From Fibrobacter sp. UBA4223 (GTDB taxonomy: Bacteria > Fibrobacterota > Fibrobacteria > Fibrobacterales > Fibrobacteraceae), in assembly GCA_002382975.1 (NCBI GenBank), contig DFTB01000006.1, positions 1 to 64,000 of the forward strand: a DNA stretch of 64,000 nt, in the 5' to 3' direction. The notes beneath the pieces are model-generated. The model did no database searches. It saw only the letters and a list, made by a program, of their open reading frames with translations, and was not told where the DNA came from. The translations under genes and the position numbers were made by a program. Within the stretch, counting starts at the first letter, position 1. Every line of letters begins with the position of its first letter. Positions 1 through 9,900 of this stretch are shown in pieces.

Positions 1-967
1 CAGAAGTACCCGGGGCAACGCCGAAGAAGCCAGCTTCCGGGTTGATAGCATAGAGACGGCCATCCTTGCCAAACTTCATCCATGCAATGTCGTCACCGAT
101 GGTTTCGACCTTCCAGCCCGGGATAGTCGGGATGAGCATGGCGAGGTTCGTCTTACCGCAAGCAGACGGGAATGCGCCAGTCACGTACTTGACTTCGCCC
201 TTCGGGTTGGTGAGCTTGAGGATGAGCATGTGTTCAGCGAGCCAGCCTTCGTCGCGAGCGAGAACGGTAGCGATACGGAGAGCGAAGCACTTCTTACCGA
301 GAAGAGCGTTTCCACCGTAGCCCGAACCGTAGGACCAAATGAGGCGTTCTTCGGGGAACTGCGTGATGTACTTGTATTCAACGTCAGCGCAGGGCCAGAT
401 GCCGTTGTCGCTTTCGCATTCGCGGAGCGGCTTACCCACAGAGTGGAGGCACGGAACGAATTCAGCGTTCACGTCAGCGTTGAAGATATCGAGAACCTTC
501 TTGCCGGCGCGAGTCATGATGTCCATGTTGAGAACGACGTATTCGGAGTCCGTGACTTCGATACCGTTCTTGGAAATCGGAGAGCCGAGCGGGCCCATGC
601 AGAACGGAATCACGTACATGGTACGGCCGTGCATACAACCCTTGTAGAGCTTACGCATCGTCTGCTTGAGTTCAGACGGGTCGATCCAGTGGTTGGTCGG
701 ACCTGCATCTTCTTCCTTCACAGAGGAAATGAAGGTACGGGATTCGACGCGGGCCACGTCAGACGGGAGAGAACGGAACAGGTAGCAGTTTTCCTTCTTG
801 GCGAGCTTCGTGGCGAGGCCAGCCTTGACGCACTTCTGCATAAGGGCATCGTATTCTTCCTTGGAGCCGTCAACGACAACGACGTTGTCCGGTTCGCACA
901 TGGCAATCATTTCATTCACCCAAGTACTGATCTTCGGGTGCTTGATATCGTTAAGGGTAAGACTCAT
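1..967 (-). CDS. pckG: Phosphoenolpyruvate carboxykinase (GTP), C-terminus cut by window edge
   Basis: GTP-dependent PEP carboxykinase, cytosolic, interconverting oxaloacetate + GTP and PEP + CO2 + GDP. In a succinate-forming fermenter it probably runs in the carboxylating direction (inference). The frame is open from ATG 967 to the window edge, giving about 322 codons of a protein usually near 600. Seen: the N-terminal region with RVESRTFI and TNHWIDPSE, the [13 protein letters not shown] segment, [15 protein letters not shown], and the kinase-1a P-loop [12 protein letters not shown] near residues 263-275 with its catalytic Cys. These mark the GTP family rather than the ATP family. The start has an AGGAG ribosome site. 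It diverges from glgC across a 190-bp AT-rich gap. The protein continues beyond position 1. Confidence 0.96.
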   Translation of the reverse strand, partial: MSLTLNDIKHPKISTWVNEMIAMCEPDNVVVVDGSKEEYDALMQKCVKAGLATKLAKKENCYLFRSLPSDVARVESRTFISSVKEEDAGPTNHWIDPSELKQTMRKLYKGCMHGRTMYVIPFCMGPLGSPISKNGIEVTDSEYVVLNMDIMTRAGKKVLDIFNADVNAEFVPCLHSVGKPLRECESDNGIWPCADVEYKYITQFPEERLIWSYGSGYGGNALLGKKCFALRIATVLARDEGWLAEHMLILKLTNPKGEVKYVTGAFPSACGKTNLAMLIPTIPGWKVETIGDDIAWMKFGKDGRLYAINPEAGFFGVAPGTS

Positions 968-1157
968 TATGAGCTCCTGTTTGGTTTAACGTTAAGTTTC
1001 GATAATTTCGAACGGGCTATAATTTACAAAAATTCGGACCCCGGCTAAAGGTCCAACCTCCTAAAAAAAGGTGCTTTTTTCCTTTTTTTGTGTTTTTTAT
1101 AAAAAAATAAGGTAAATTAGTGGTGAACAAGCAAATAAGCATTTTTACCGAGGATAT

Positions 1158-2408
1158 ATGAACTGGTCCTACTCTAGAGAGCATCAAAAAAACATCCTTT
1201 GCATGATCATGGCCGGCGGTCAAGGTAGCCGTCTTCAACCCCTCACCCGGGACCGGGCAAAACCCGCAGTCCACTTCGGGGGAACCTACCGTATCATCGA
1301 CTTCGTGCTGAACAACTTTATCAATTCCGGCATCTTCAAGATCAAGGTGCTGACTCAGTTCAAGAGCGACTCCCTGAACAAGCACATCTCCGCCGCCTGG
1401 AACCTGAACGCGAGCCTGGACCAGTACGTGGACCTGGTGCCCGCCCAAATGCGTACCGGCGACGACTGGTACCGCGGTACCGCAGACGCCATTTTCCAGA
1501 ACATCAACCTGATTACCGACGAGCGCCCCGACCTGGTGGCCATCTTCGGAGGCGACCACATCTACAAGATGGACATCAACCAGATGATTGATTTCCACCT
1601 GAGTCGCGCCGCCCTCCTCACCATTGCGGCCATCCCGGTGCCCGTGTCCGAAGCTTCTGAATTCGGCATTATCGAGGTGGATGCGGACAACCGAATGATC
1701 GGTTTCGAGGAAAAGCCCAAGAACCCGAAAGAAATGCCCGGCAACCCCGGCTACTGCCTCGCCAGCATGGGCAACTACATCTTTACCAGCAAGTTCCTGG
1801 TCCGGGAACTCATGAAGGGTGCCGCGAGCGGCGCCACCGACTTCGGCAAGCACATTATCCCGAGCCTCTACAAGGACTACCCCGTCTACGTGTACGATTT
1901 CAACACCAACATCGTCCGTGGCGAGCAGGCAAGCACCAAGGGCTACTGGCGCGACGTGGGAACCCTTGACGCCTTCTTCGAGGCCAACATGGACCTGTGC
2001 TCCGAAAACCCGCCCTTCGACCTGTACAACAACTACTGGCCTATCCGCACCTACAACTGGAACCAGCCTCCTGCAAGGTTCTTTGCCGGCGAAGGTAACG
2101 CTCACCAGGGTGCAGCCATCGATTCCATCGTGTCTTCGGGCTGTATCATCGGCGGAGGCACCGTGGTCAAGAGCATCTTAAGCCCGGGCGTCACCATCCA
2201 GAAAGATGCCCTGGTGGAAGAAGCCATCCTATTCCCGAACGTGACCATCGGCCCAGGCGCCAAGGTGCGCCGTGCCATCATCGAGAAAGGACTGCATATT
2301 CCTGCAGGCTTCCAAATCGGCTACGACCTGGAACGTGACAAGAAGCTATTCCATGTGACCGATTCCGGCATCGTAGTTCTTGCCAAGGATACTGTAATTA
2401 AGGCTTGA
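1158..2408 (+). CDS. glgC: Glucose-1-phosphate adenylyltransferase (ADP-glucose pyrophosphorylase)
   Basis: Makes ADP-glucose from glucose-1-phosphate and ATP, the committed step of bacterial glycogen synthesis in the cytosol. The 416-residue length is normal. Seen: the nucleotidyltransferase motif GGQGSRLQPLTRDRAKPAV near residues 19-37, GTADAIFQN near 110, FGGDHIYKMD near 130, the FEEKP sugar-phosphate motif, and a C-terminal left-handed beta-helix of hexapeptide-like repeats (IIGGGTVVKS, LFPNVTIGPGAKV). ATG 1158 has a GAGGA ribosome site 3-4 nt upstream. It appears monocistronic, ending at a shared hairpin terminator, with no other glg gene alongside. Fibrobacter strains are known to store glycogen. 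Confidence 0.97.
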   Translation: MNWSYSREHQKNILCMIMAGGQGSRLQPLTRDRAKPAVHFGGTYRIIDFVLNNFINSGIFKIKVLTQFKSDSLNKHISAAWNLNASLDQYVDLVPAQMRTGDDWYRGTADAIFQNINLITDERPDLVAIFGGDHIYKMDINQMIDFHLSRAALLTIAAIPVPVSEASEFGIIEVDADNRMIGFEEKPKNPKEMPGNPGYCLASMGNYIFTSKFLVRELMKGAASGATDFGKHIIPSLYKDYPVYVYDFNTNIVRGEQASTKGYWRDVGTLDAFFEANMDLCSENPPFDLYNNYWPIRTYNWNQPPARFFAGEGNAHQGAAIDSIVSSGCIIGGGTVVKSILSPGVTIQKDALVEEAILFPNVTIGPGAKVRRAIIEKGLHIPAGFQIGYDLERDKKLFHVTDSGIVVLAKDTVIKA

Positions 2409-2409
2409 T

Positions 2410-2444
2410 AGTAACGAGTTGTGAGTAACGAGTTGCGAGTGGCT
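2410..2444. repeat. Heptad array (5 x 7 bp, AGTnnnG type)
   Basis: Five consecutive 7-bp units follow directly after the glgC stop: AGTAACG, AGTTGTG, AGTAACG, AGTTGCG, AGTGGCT. The unit is the same type as in the arrays at 46311 and 61464. No function is known to me. See the findings on heptad arrays. Confidence 0.8.
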
Positions 2445-2473
2445 AGGCCCTAATCGTAAACGTCTAAAACGAA

Positions 2474-2503
2474 AAAGCCCCGGTTGAACCGGGGCTAATT
2501 TTA
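2474..2503. terminator. Bidirectional hairpin terminator between glgC and the lipoprotein gene
   Basis: Stem AGCCCCGG / CCGGGGCT (2476-2483 and 2489-2496), extendable to 10 bp. It is followed on the plus strand by TAATTTTAT and on the minus strand by a run of five T. It can end both convergent transcripts. Confidence 0.85.
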
Positions 2504-2518
2504 TAATTCTAAAAATGC

Positions 2519-3223
2519 TTATTCTTCGTCGGCGCTAGCATCGTCGCCATCATCGCCAAAAGCGTCTTCAAGATCCTTGGCAAGGTCCTTGATAGCACCT
2601 TCGGGATCAAGCAGCATCTGGCACATCAGTTCATTGGTTCCTTCCAGTTCATCAACATTCTTGATATCTTCGTCTTTATAGGTCTGAGTGATGGTCTTGG
2701 CACTTTCATCACAATCCGTGCTCAGAACTTCATTGTCATCGTCGTCTTTTGCTTCCTTGCAGGCCTTGTCAAAATCATCCTTGGAAATCTTAGCTTCGAA
2801 CTTGGCAACTTCAGTGATAACACCTTCGGCGTCAATAGTCAAGGTAAGGTCTTCTGCTATACCGTCGGCCACCATCTTGACAAGGACCTTGTCTCCTTCC
2901 TTCTTGACTTCGCACTTTTCAACATTGGGAATGTCGTCATCATCGCCGTCTTCACCCTTGGGGCAAACGGCTGCATCAGCGATAGTATAGGCCTTCATTT
3001 CCTTACCGTCGCAGTAGAAGTAATCCTTGACAATGTCCTCTTCAACAAAGACCATCTGGCACTTGAGGTCGGCGTTACAATCCAGCTTCAGAGCCTCTTC
3101 AAGGGTCTTTACCTTTTCCGGCAGCTTGTTGTCGGATGCAGAGGAAGAACTGTCGTCGCCGCAAGCCATGAGACCGAAAGCAGCCGTGAGAGAAAGGGCA
3201 AGGCCCAGCATTTTGAACTTCAT
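2519..3223 (-). CDS. Putative acidic lipoprotein, Fibrobacter-type
   Basis: A 234-residue protein with a lipoprotein signal: basic MKFK, a hydrophobic stretch and lipobox LMAC at residues 18-21, followed by GDDSSSSASD, the Ser/Asp tether common in Fibrobacter lipoproteins (known from the genus). The mature part is very acidic, with clusters GEDGDDDD and FGDDGDDAS. It has paired Cys-containing segments (LDCNADLKCQMVF, FYCDGKEM, STDCDESA, ELMCQML) that suggest a duplicated, disulphide-stabilised beta fold. I do not recognise a domain. It is probably anchored to the outer membrane or exposed at the surface (inference). It is monocistronic between glgC and glyQS, and convergent with glgC through a shared terminator. 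Confidence 0.8.
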   Translation of the reverse strand: MKFKMLGLALSLTAAFGLMACGDDSSSSASDNKLPEKVKTLEEALKLDCNADLKCQMVFVEEDIVKDYFYCDGKEMKAYTIADAAVCPKGEDGDDDDIPNVEKCEVKKEGDKVLVKMVADGIAEDLTLTIDAEGVITEVAKFEAKISKDDFDKACKEAKDDDDNEVLSTDCDESAKTITQTYKDEDIKNVDELEGTNELMCQMLLDPEGAIKDLAKDLEDAFGDDGDDASADEE

Positions 3224-3341
3224 AAGGATACTCCTATAGTTTTTGTTAAAGTTTCCTTAAATATATATTTTTTTCAAAAAAAAGCCCGATTTAAGTGAAA
3301 AAAGCGCTTTTTTCAAGAAAATAAGTGACTAAAAACAAAAA

Positions 3342-3366
3342 AAAGAACCCGTTTCCGGGCCCTTTT
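3342..3366 (-). terminator. Rho-independent terminator downstream of glyQS
   Basis: On the minus strand the RNA folds as a CCCG-GAAA-CGGG hairpin extended by G-U, G-C and A-U pairs, then runs into eight U. A second perfect 10-bp stem (AAAGGGAACC / GGTTCCCTTT, loop ATGA) at 3389-3412 lies between it and the glyQS stop codon. Confidence 0.82.
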
Positions 3367-3421
3367 ACCTACTTCTAGGAAGGATTCCAAAGGGAACCAT
3401 GAGGTTCCCTTTGCATCTCAA

Positions 3422-4834
3422 CTAGCAGCCGAGCTTTGCGGACAGGTAAGCTTCGAGTTCGTCGATCTTCACCAGTTCCTGCTTCATGGAGTCGCGTTCG
3501 CGGACCGTCACGTAGCCGAGCTTTGCCGGATCGGATTCACCCTCGCCCACCGAGTCGAAGTCGACGGTCACGCAGAACGGCGTGCCGAGTTCGTCCTGAC
3601 GGCGGTAGCGCTTACCGATGGACTGCGTTTCGTCGTATTCCACGTTCCAGCGGTTCAGGAGCTTCTGGTAGAGCTCTTCGGCCTTGGCCTTCACCTGGCC
3701 CTTCTTCACCAGCGGGAGCACGGCAACCTTCACCGGAGCAATCTTCGGGTCGAAGTGGAGCACGGTACGTTCGTCATTTTCGAGCTTTTCAACGTCGTAG
3801 GCGTCGCAGAGGAGCACGAGGAGCAGGCGTTCCACACCGAGGGACGGTTCCACCACGTACGGGATGTAGCGCTTGTTCTGGACCGGGTCAATGTATTCCT
3901 GCTTGACCTTGGATTCGTTCTGGTGCTGCGTCAAGTCGTAGTTCGTGCGGCTTGCGATACCCCAGAGTTCGCCCCAGCCGAACGGGAATTCGTATTCGAT
4001 GTCGGTGGTACCGTTGGAGTAGTGAGAAAGTTCTTCCTTGGCATGTTCGCGGAGGCGGAGCTTTTCCTTGTTCACGCCCAGGTCGTTCACGAGCCAGTCG
4101 AAGCAGTACTTGCGCCAGAAGTTGTACCATTCCAGTTCGGTGCCCGGTTCGCAGAAGAATTCCAGTTCCATCTGTTCGAATTCGCGGGTACGGAAAATGA
4201 AGTTACCCGGAGTGATTTCGTTACGGAAGCTCTTACCGATCTGGCCCACACCGAACGGGATGCGCGGGCGAACGTTATCGACAATGTTCTTGAAGTCAAC
4301 GAAGATACCCTGGGCCGTTTCCGGACGCAGGTAAACCTTGTTGCCTTCGCCTTCGATCACGCCGATTTCGGTCTGGAACATGAGGTTGAATGCGCGGGGC
4401 TTGGTCCAGTCGGTCTTGCCGCAGGTCGGGCATTCAATCTTGTTGTCCATCATCATCTGGTGGACTTCGTCAAAGTTCTTGCCGGCGCAGCAGCCTTCGC
4501 CGAGCTTGTCTTCCAAAAGTTGGTCGGCACGGAAACGTTCGTGGCAAGCGAGGCAGTCCACCAGCGGGTCAGAGAAGTTGCCCACGTGGCCAGAGGCCTT
4601 CCAGACGCGGGGGTTCAAAAGAATAGAGCTGTCGAGACCGAGCACGTCCTGGCGGCTGGTCACGAACTTCTTCCACCAGAGGTTCTTGATGTTGCGCTTG
4701 AGTTCCACGCCATACGGACCGTAGTCCCAAGTGTTGGCGAGGCCATCGTAAATTTCGGAGCCGGGGAAAATGAAACCGCGGCGTTTGCAGAGGGAGATGA
4801 TGTCCTTGAGGGCATCCTGAACTTTCTTTGCCAT
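3422..4834 (-). CDS. glyQS: Glycine--tRNA ligase, single-chain alpha2 type
   Basis: Charges tRNA-Gly in the cytosol. It is a 470-residue class II synthetase of the homodimeric type, not the alpha2-beta2 type of most Gram-negative bacteria. Seen: the N-terminal GFIFPGSEIYDGLANTWDYG, cysteine pairs CLACHERF and CPTCG suggesting a zinc site in the insertion, motif 2 around SFRNEITPGNFIFRTREF, motif 3 around PSLGVERLLL, and a C-terminal anticodon-binding domain (KVAVLPLVKKGQVKAKAEEL). ATG 4834 has an AAAGGA ribosome site. It has its own terminator and a 7-bp repeat array upstream, so it is probably monocistronic. Confidence 0.97.
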   Translation of the reverse strand: MAKKVQDALKDIISLCKRRGFIFPGSEIYDGLANTWDYGPYGVELKRNIKNLWWKKFVTSRQDVLGLDSSILLNPRVWKASGHVGNFSDPLVDCLACHERFRADQLLEDKLGEGCCAGKNFDEVHQMMMDNKIECPTCGKTDWTKPRAFNLMFQTEIGVIEGEGNKVYLRPETAQGIFVDFKNIVDNVRPRIPFGVGQIGKSFRNEITPGNFIFRTREFEQMELEFFCEPGTELEWYNFWRKYCFDWLVNDLGVNKEKLRLREHAKEELSHYSNGTTDIEYEFPFGWGELWGIASRTNYDLTQHQNESKVKQEYIDPVQNKRYIPYVVEPSLGVERLLLVLLCDAYDVEKLENDERTVLHFDPKIAPVKVAVLPLVKKGQVKAKAEELYQKLLNRWNVEYDETQSIGKRYRRQDELGTPFCVTVDFDSVGEGESDPAKLGYVTVRERDSMKQELVKIDELEAYLSAKLGC

Positions 4835-4870
4835 TTTAGAGTCCTTTTGATTTTTATGCGAGCAAATTTA

Positions 4871-4905
4871 GAAAGACGAGAGACGAGAGACGAGAGACGA
4901 GAGAT
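4871..4905. repeat. Heptad array (5 x 7 bp, GAGAGAC type)
   Basis: Five units: GAAAGAC, three GAGAGAC, GAGAGAT. The array sits 37 bp upstream of the glyQS start in the divergent gap to the M23 gene. The same unit type recurs at 33937. A weaker C-rich 7-bp periodicity (CCTACCC, CCTCTAA, TCCCTAA) follows at about 4982-5002. Confidence 0.85.
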
Positions 4906-5029
4906 TTTCTTGTATAAAAAAATGCTTGTTTTTTGCTTTTTTTCGTCTGCAGCCGCACAGCGGAGTTCTTTCGTTTAAAATCCTACCCCCTCTAATCCCT
5001 AACAATTATTCTATATTAGCCACACATCT

Positions 5030-6088
5030 ATGAAACGCGTCGTTTCCATACTCCTGTTCTCCCTCCCCCTCTGCCTCTGGGCAAAGGAAGATGGCATGGC
5101 CGAAAATGCCGTGCCCCTGGTAGAGCAGCCTATAGAATCAGGCGCTGAATCCTTAAGCGAAGCTCCTGCCGAAACCGCCGAAAATCCGGCTGGCACGGTG
5201 GAACTCACCGAAACTGCAGAAAATCCAGCTGGTGCAGTCGAGCTCACCGAAGCCGAAAAGCTTATCCAGCAGGAGCTGGCCGAAATAGAGGCCGAAAACC
5301 TAGAAACAGATGATGTTGCCGAAGCCGACTCCCTAGCCATAGAAGGCGAAGATGGCGCCGAAAGCGAATCGGGAGCCGAAAGTGAAGAAGCCGACGCCGA
5401 ACTGGCCGCCGACATGGCCGCCGCCGATTCCGCCAGTGCGGACTCCGCCGTCAAGTCCCTGTTCCTGGATATGACCGCCTCGGCCATGCCCTCCGAAAGC
5501 AGACGCATCTCGGGGCCCTACGGCATACGAACCTACCGCATGCACCGTGGCGTAGATTTGGGACTCTGCCACGGCGAAGACCGCACCATCGTGGCCGCCT
5601 TTGCCGGCAAGGTGGTCAAGACCCGGAACCAGGGCCGCCGCAGGGGCTACGGCAAGTACGTGATTCTCGACCACGGGAACGGCCTCACCACGCTGTACGC
5701 CCACTTGTCCAAATGGAACGTAAAGGTCGGCGACACCCTGCAGGCAGGCGACACCATCGGTATAGGCGGCAATACCGGCCGCTCCTTCGGGGCGCACCTG
5801 CATTTCGAGATGCGCTACAACGGGCTCTACATAGACCCTTCCACCGTCTTTGATTTCGAAAATGGAAAGTTCCGGTGGGAACAAACAGAAATTGACCCGG
5901 TGGCCCTACAGGCAAACGAGGACTTTTACCAGAAAGAACTTTCCAAGCACCGCTACTACAAGGTGCGCCGTGGGGACTGCCTCGGCAAGATTGCCCGGAA
6001 ATACGGAATTTCTATACGCAGGCTCAAACAGCTGAACGGCCTCAAGAGCAACATGATCCGACCGGGCCAAGTGCTGCGCTGTTCGTAG
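5030..6088 (+). CDS. Secreted M23 metallopeptidase with C-terminal LysM
   Basis: A 352-residue murein-type endopeptidase, exported to the periplasm. Signal peptide MKRVVSILLFSLPLCLWA. Residues about 20-145 form an acidic Ala/Glu linker containing two copies of an ENPAG(T/A)VELTE repeat. The M23 domain (about 160-275) keeps the zinc and catalytic residues: H172 and D176 in HRGVDLG, H225 in LYAHLS, H256 and H258 in AHLHFE. A LysM module (about 308-351, YYKVRRGDCLGKIARKYGIS) should bind peptidoglycan. All catalytic positions are present, so it may be an active DD-endopeptidase, or an activator if the groove is blocked. There is no clear Shine-Dalgarno site; TATATT lies 13-18 nt before ATG. It converges on the minus-strand operon 1 bp away. 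Confidence 0.92.
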   Translation: MKRVVSILLFSLPLCLWAKEDGMAENAVPLVEQPIESGAESLSEAPAETAENPAGTVELTETAENPAGAVELTEAEKLIQQELAEIEAENLETDDVAEADSLAIEGEDGAESESGAESEEADAELAADMAAADSASADSAVKSLFLDMTASAMPSESRRISGPYGIRTYRMHRGVDLGLCHGEDRTIVAAFAGKVVKTRNQGRRRGYGKYVILDHGNGLTTLYAHLSKWNVKVGDTLQAGDTIGIGGNTGRSFGAHLHFEMRYNGLYIDPSTVFDFENGKFRWEQTEIDPVALQANEDFYQKELSKHRYYKVRRGDCLGKIARKYGISIRRLKQLNGLKSNMIRPGQVLRCS

Positions 6089-6089
6089 A

Positions 6090-6941
6090 CTACTTCTTCT
6101 TTTCTTTCAGCTTGACTTTGCGTTCCTTGGAACGGAGCCTTTCCCACGGTGCAAAAGAAACCACCGGGAACAGGAACACGTAGAACCACAGGTTGAAGGC
6201 AAGCCACGATCCGACGGCTTCTGCCACCTTCACGCCAGAAACGGCCGACTTGTCCATATCGAACAACAAAGCCGCCACCGCCAAAAAAGACGACACCGTC
6301 ACCGGAACCAACAGCTTTTTACCGCTACGGATCAGGGCTCCTGCCTGGGGAGTCCCTTCGGATAGATGTTTTGCAGAGGCAAGGGCCAAAGCCAAGACCG
6401 ATGCAAAGCCGACAGCGGAGAAAACCGCCCATAGCAAATAGGCTGGAGCAAAAGCCGGCAGCAATGCTACCATTGCAGTCAAAAACACCCAGCTAAAGGC
6501 AAAGGGGAAAAGCACATTGGCAACGCCCAGTTTTGCAAAGAGCAAAAGGAGCAGCGCCACGCCGGCAAACACGCCATAGAATATCAGGACCATGCTTTCG
6601 GCACCGCCCAAGGCGTACAAGGCAAAAACCATGGCACTGAGGCCAAACAAGCCGGCAATCCCGCCACGGATTCCCGCAAACACAAACAGCAGAACCACCA
6701 AAGCCACCGCAGAAACGGCGAGATACTGGCCCCCTTGCCACAGAGATGCAAAACCGCCATGTTCAGCCAGCCACATTCCCAAAGACTCCGAAGAGGCCAC
6801 CGGCATTGAGACCATGGCCTGCCAGCGGGTCGCCACAAAAGTCACGGACAAAACAACAAGAAGTACCACCGAAATCAGGCGGAATCTCAAAAACAGTTCC
6901 AGCAGTTTCTGAATCTTTCCAGGTTTTTCTCTTAAATCCAT
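6090..6941 (-). CDS. Polytopic membrane protein of unknown function, last gene of the PorU-like operon
   Basis: A 283-residue integral membrane protein with roughly seven or eight hydrophobic segments (for example LISVVLLVVLSVTFVA, YLAVSAVALVVLLFVFAG) and a very basic C-terminus (RLRSKERKVKLKEKKK). I do not recognise the family. ATG 6941 is chosen because GAGG lies 5 nt upstream and the C25 protease gene ends at 6944; an in-frame start at 6980 would overlap that gene. Tight spacing makes it the last gene of a four-gene operon running from 12124, which suggests a role linked to export or the envelope (inference). Confidence 0.75.
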   Translation of the reverse strand: MDLREKPGKIQKLLELFLRFRLISVVLLVVLSVTFVATRWQAMVSMPVASSESLGMWLAEHGGFASLWQGGQYLAVSAVALVVLLFVFAGIRGGIAGLFGLSAMVFALYALGGAESMVLIFYGVFAGVALLLLLFAKLGVANVLFPFAFSWVFLTAMVALLPAFAPAYLLWAVFSAVGFASVLALALASAKHLSEGTPQAGALIRSGKKLLVPVTVSSFLAVAALLFDMDKSAVSGVKVAEAVGSWLAFNLWFYVFLFPVVSFAPWERLRSKERKVKLKEKKK

Positions 6942-6943
6942 CT

Positions 6944-9900
6944 TTACCTCGATATAAGCAATTTTTGTTTCTTTGTCCAAGTTTTCTTTTTGAACCCGTC
7001 CGAAGCCTCCACTTCGCTACGGACTACATAATGGTACAGCCCGTTGGCCAAGAGCCTTCCGTGATTGTCACGACCATCCCAGCGGGTCATGCCCGAAACA
7101 GCATTTTTGATGACCTTCACCAGGCGGCCATTCTGGTTGTATATAAAGATGTTCACCGTAGAATTGCGGTTCACAGCCAGGTTCTTGAAATAGAAAGTCG
7201 TTCCCTTCTTGCCCATGGGATTCGGCACGTTGAATACATCTTGCAGACCGGACTTCATTTCTTCGGTCAGTTCCAGATTGAGCGTCTTGACGGCCACATT
7301 ACCCAAGACATCCTGGGCACGGACCTTGAAAACATATTTACCTTCGGGATAGTTTTCGGCATTGAACGTTTTACGGACCACCACCTTCTTGGAGCTCTGC
7401 TCCAAAAAAATCGAAGGATGATACGGACTTTCGACCCCCACCACTTCGAAGGATACGCCTTCGTCGGGCTGTTCCCTAAAATCTATGGCGGTAGAATCCT
7501 CGATAGTCACCTGAAGGCAAGCGGGGAACTGCATCTTGACCGTTTCTCCGTCGGCAAAATAGGTGGCAACGCCCCCACTGTAGCAAGTCTGTATCTTGAT
7601 CGATGGCGGAACCTGGTCATCAATGGAATCGGCATATGTGGAAACCCCTGAGACCAGGATATTCTGTTTCAGGAACCTTCCCACTGTCCTGTCGTTGGAA
7701 GAATAAGCCCAGGCGGCCATCTGGGCTGCAGTATCCCCGAAAGAGAGCTTTCGCGGAGAAACGAATTCCGTCTGGAACCTGCCTCCCTTTACCGGCACCT
7801 TTTGTGAATAAATCAAGGCCCCATCATAGAGAACATCTACAGAATCCGGTTGAGAAGTAAGCCCATTGAAAAGTTTCTTGTTGCGTTTGCCTTCACGCAA
7901 GGAAATGGCGATTTGCCCATCCTTCATGCCCGATACGCTTCCGGAAAGTTTCACCTTGTCTAGGGCCTTAAGCGTATCCACTTCGGAATCAAAGAAAATT
8001 TTCATGGAGGCCTTAGGCATCTGAATGACAGGCTCCCCAATGAGTACGTAGAGTTCGTTGTTGTACCGTTGGCGGCTAAAGCCCTCCCCTACAGAATTCT
8101 TGGCGGCACGGTAGGCATCACCGATAAGAGAGCCTTCCTTATTCAGCAAGTGGACCAAGAATTTGCGGCCAAAATCTTCGTTATATTCTGCAAAAGTTTC
8201 GCGGGTTGAGCCCACAGAGGCGATGGAGCCTACCTTGCCTGCCAAAACAAAAGTCTCGGAAAGGGACCTGGCGTTTCCCTTATCAAAACGACCTACCGTA
8301 CAGGAGAAGGAATTGAGAATCGTAAGCCTACTTTCGTTGGAGAGCTTTGAAACATAGTTCGGTTTCAACAAGCCTTCAGAGGCCCAGTCCGTCATGGAAC
8401 CATGACCAAAATAGGCTGTAATAAGGGCTCCCTGATTCATGATATTGATGAAATCATCCACCGCATCCTTCTTCTGCCCAGCCGCGTCTGCCGGATAGTC
8501 TAGCAGGTAAATTTTTTTCAAATTCCATTGATGGTTCTGTGCCGTAGCCATGCTGTCTAGAGACCGTGCAAGAGCCTCCTGCAGCTTGGTATGTTCTGTG
8601 TAGTCCACGTTATAACTGTTCAAAGCATCGTCAGCCGCCAAAAGCAAGGTGGAGCGCCATTCCGAATGGTCAAAAGAGCCCACCTTCTCGTATGCCTTCG
8701 CCTTTTCAATATAGTTGGACAGTTCCTGCACTGTCGATACGGGCAAGCGGCCTACAGCGACGTCCAAATCGTATTTTCCATAGAGAATCAACTCTCCCGG
8801 ATCCAGGGCTCCGAAGAAATCGTCGCTAGTCACCGATTCATGTTCATACGGAGGCATGAAATTTTTACCCAACTGGGTATTGATTCCACGATAATCATAG
8901 TGTCCTGCCCCGAGAAGCAGCACATACTTGAGCTTGCTACACTTGGTCTTTGCATAGGCGATATAGTTACGGATTGCCACAGGAGAAAGGGCTCCTCCGG
9001 TGTACTTGGAATAAATGTCTTCGACGGATACAACGGTCGTTGCAATAGTTGTCACCGCAGAACCTTCGGACCGGAATTTTCCAAGAGCGACAGCACCATC
9101 CAAGAATTCCGCCGGCGAAACAATTAGGTATTCCGTGCGAGAATCTATTCGGGATAGATCGGAAAGGACTCCCGACGGTTTCACGGGAAGGGACGAGACA
9201 CTAATAGCATTTCTATAAACGCTTTTCTTGTACGCCAGGTAACGCACGTCATCAGAAAGAGACACGCTATCCTTGGCAACACCACTTTTCACTTGCAAAA
9301 GGCCGACCGGTTTGTAATTCTTGAACTTCATGACCTGCAGGTCACCATTACCCCCCACAGGAATCTGTATAACTCCCGATACAGGTCCAGGCAAAAGCCA
9401 CTCTGCAGAATCCACAACAGGAGTCCACTGGTAAGCAACCGTATAACCGTCAAAGCGGTCAAACTGGTAATCGTTGGGAAGCATGGTCAGGCTAAATGTA
9501 TTGTCCGAATTCTTAAATCCGGGACTATCTAACCGGAATATGTTCCCAGGCAGCAATTTTGCAACACTTCGGGTGAGCTTTTTTCCGTTCACCGTCATGG
9601 AGAAATTAATACCGCCCATCCGCTCCTGGTAAGATTTGCCGGACATTTCCAAATCGTATTTCTGGTCGTCTTCCCGCTCAACTTCGTCTTTCCAGACAGA
9701 CCTGTATGGGAAATAAGATACTCCCAAATATTCCCTGCCTCCCGAAATACGCCCCGGCAAATTTTTGACCTGAGGCTGAACCATATCCGAATTGGAATAG
9801 GTATTGGAATCTAGGCGGCTGTGCCAAAGCCAGAACCATTCCCTACCCGAAGAGCTTTCCCAGTCCCCCTCGCGACCATAATAGGTATCCCGCAAGATGG

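Noticed and set aside
230..1048. A 272-codon plus-strand frame at the left edge
   Set aside because: It is the shadow of the truncated pckG on the minus strand, whose P-loop and start region are clear.
3298..3314. A palindrome GAAAAAGCGCTTTTTTC upstream of the lipoprotein gene
   Set aside because: It is mostly A and T runs around GCGC; such palindromes are common by chance in AT-rich gaps and it is not placed as a terminator of any gene.
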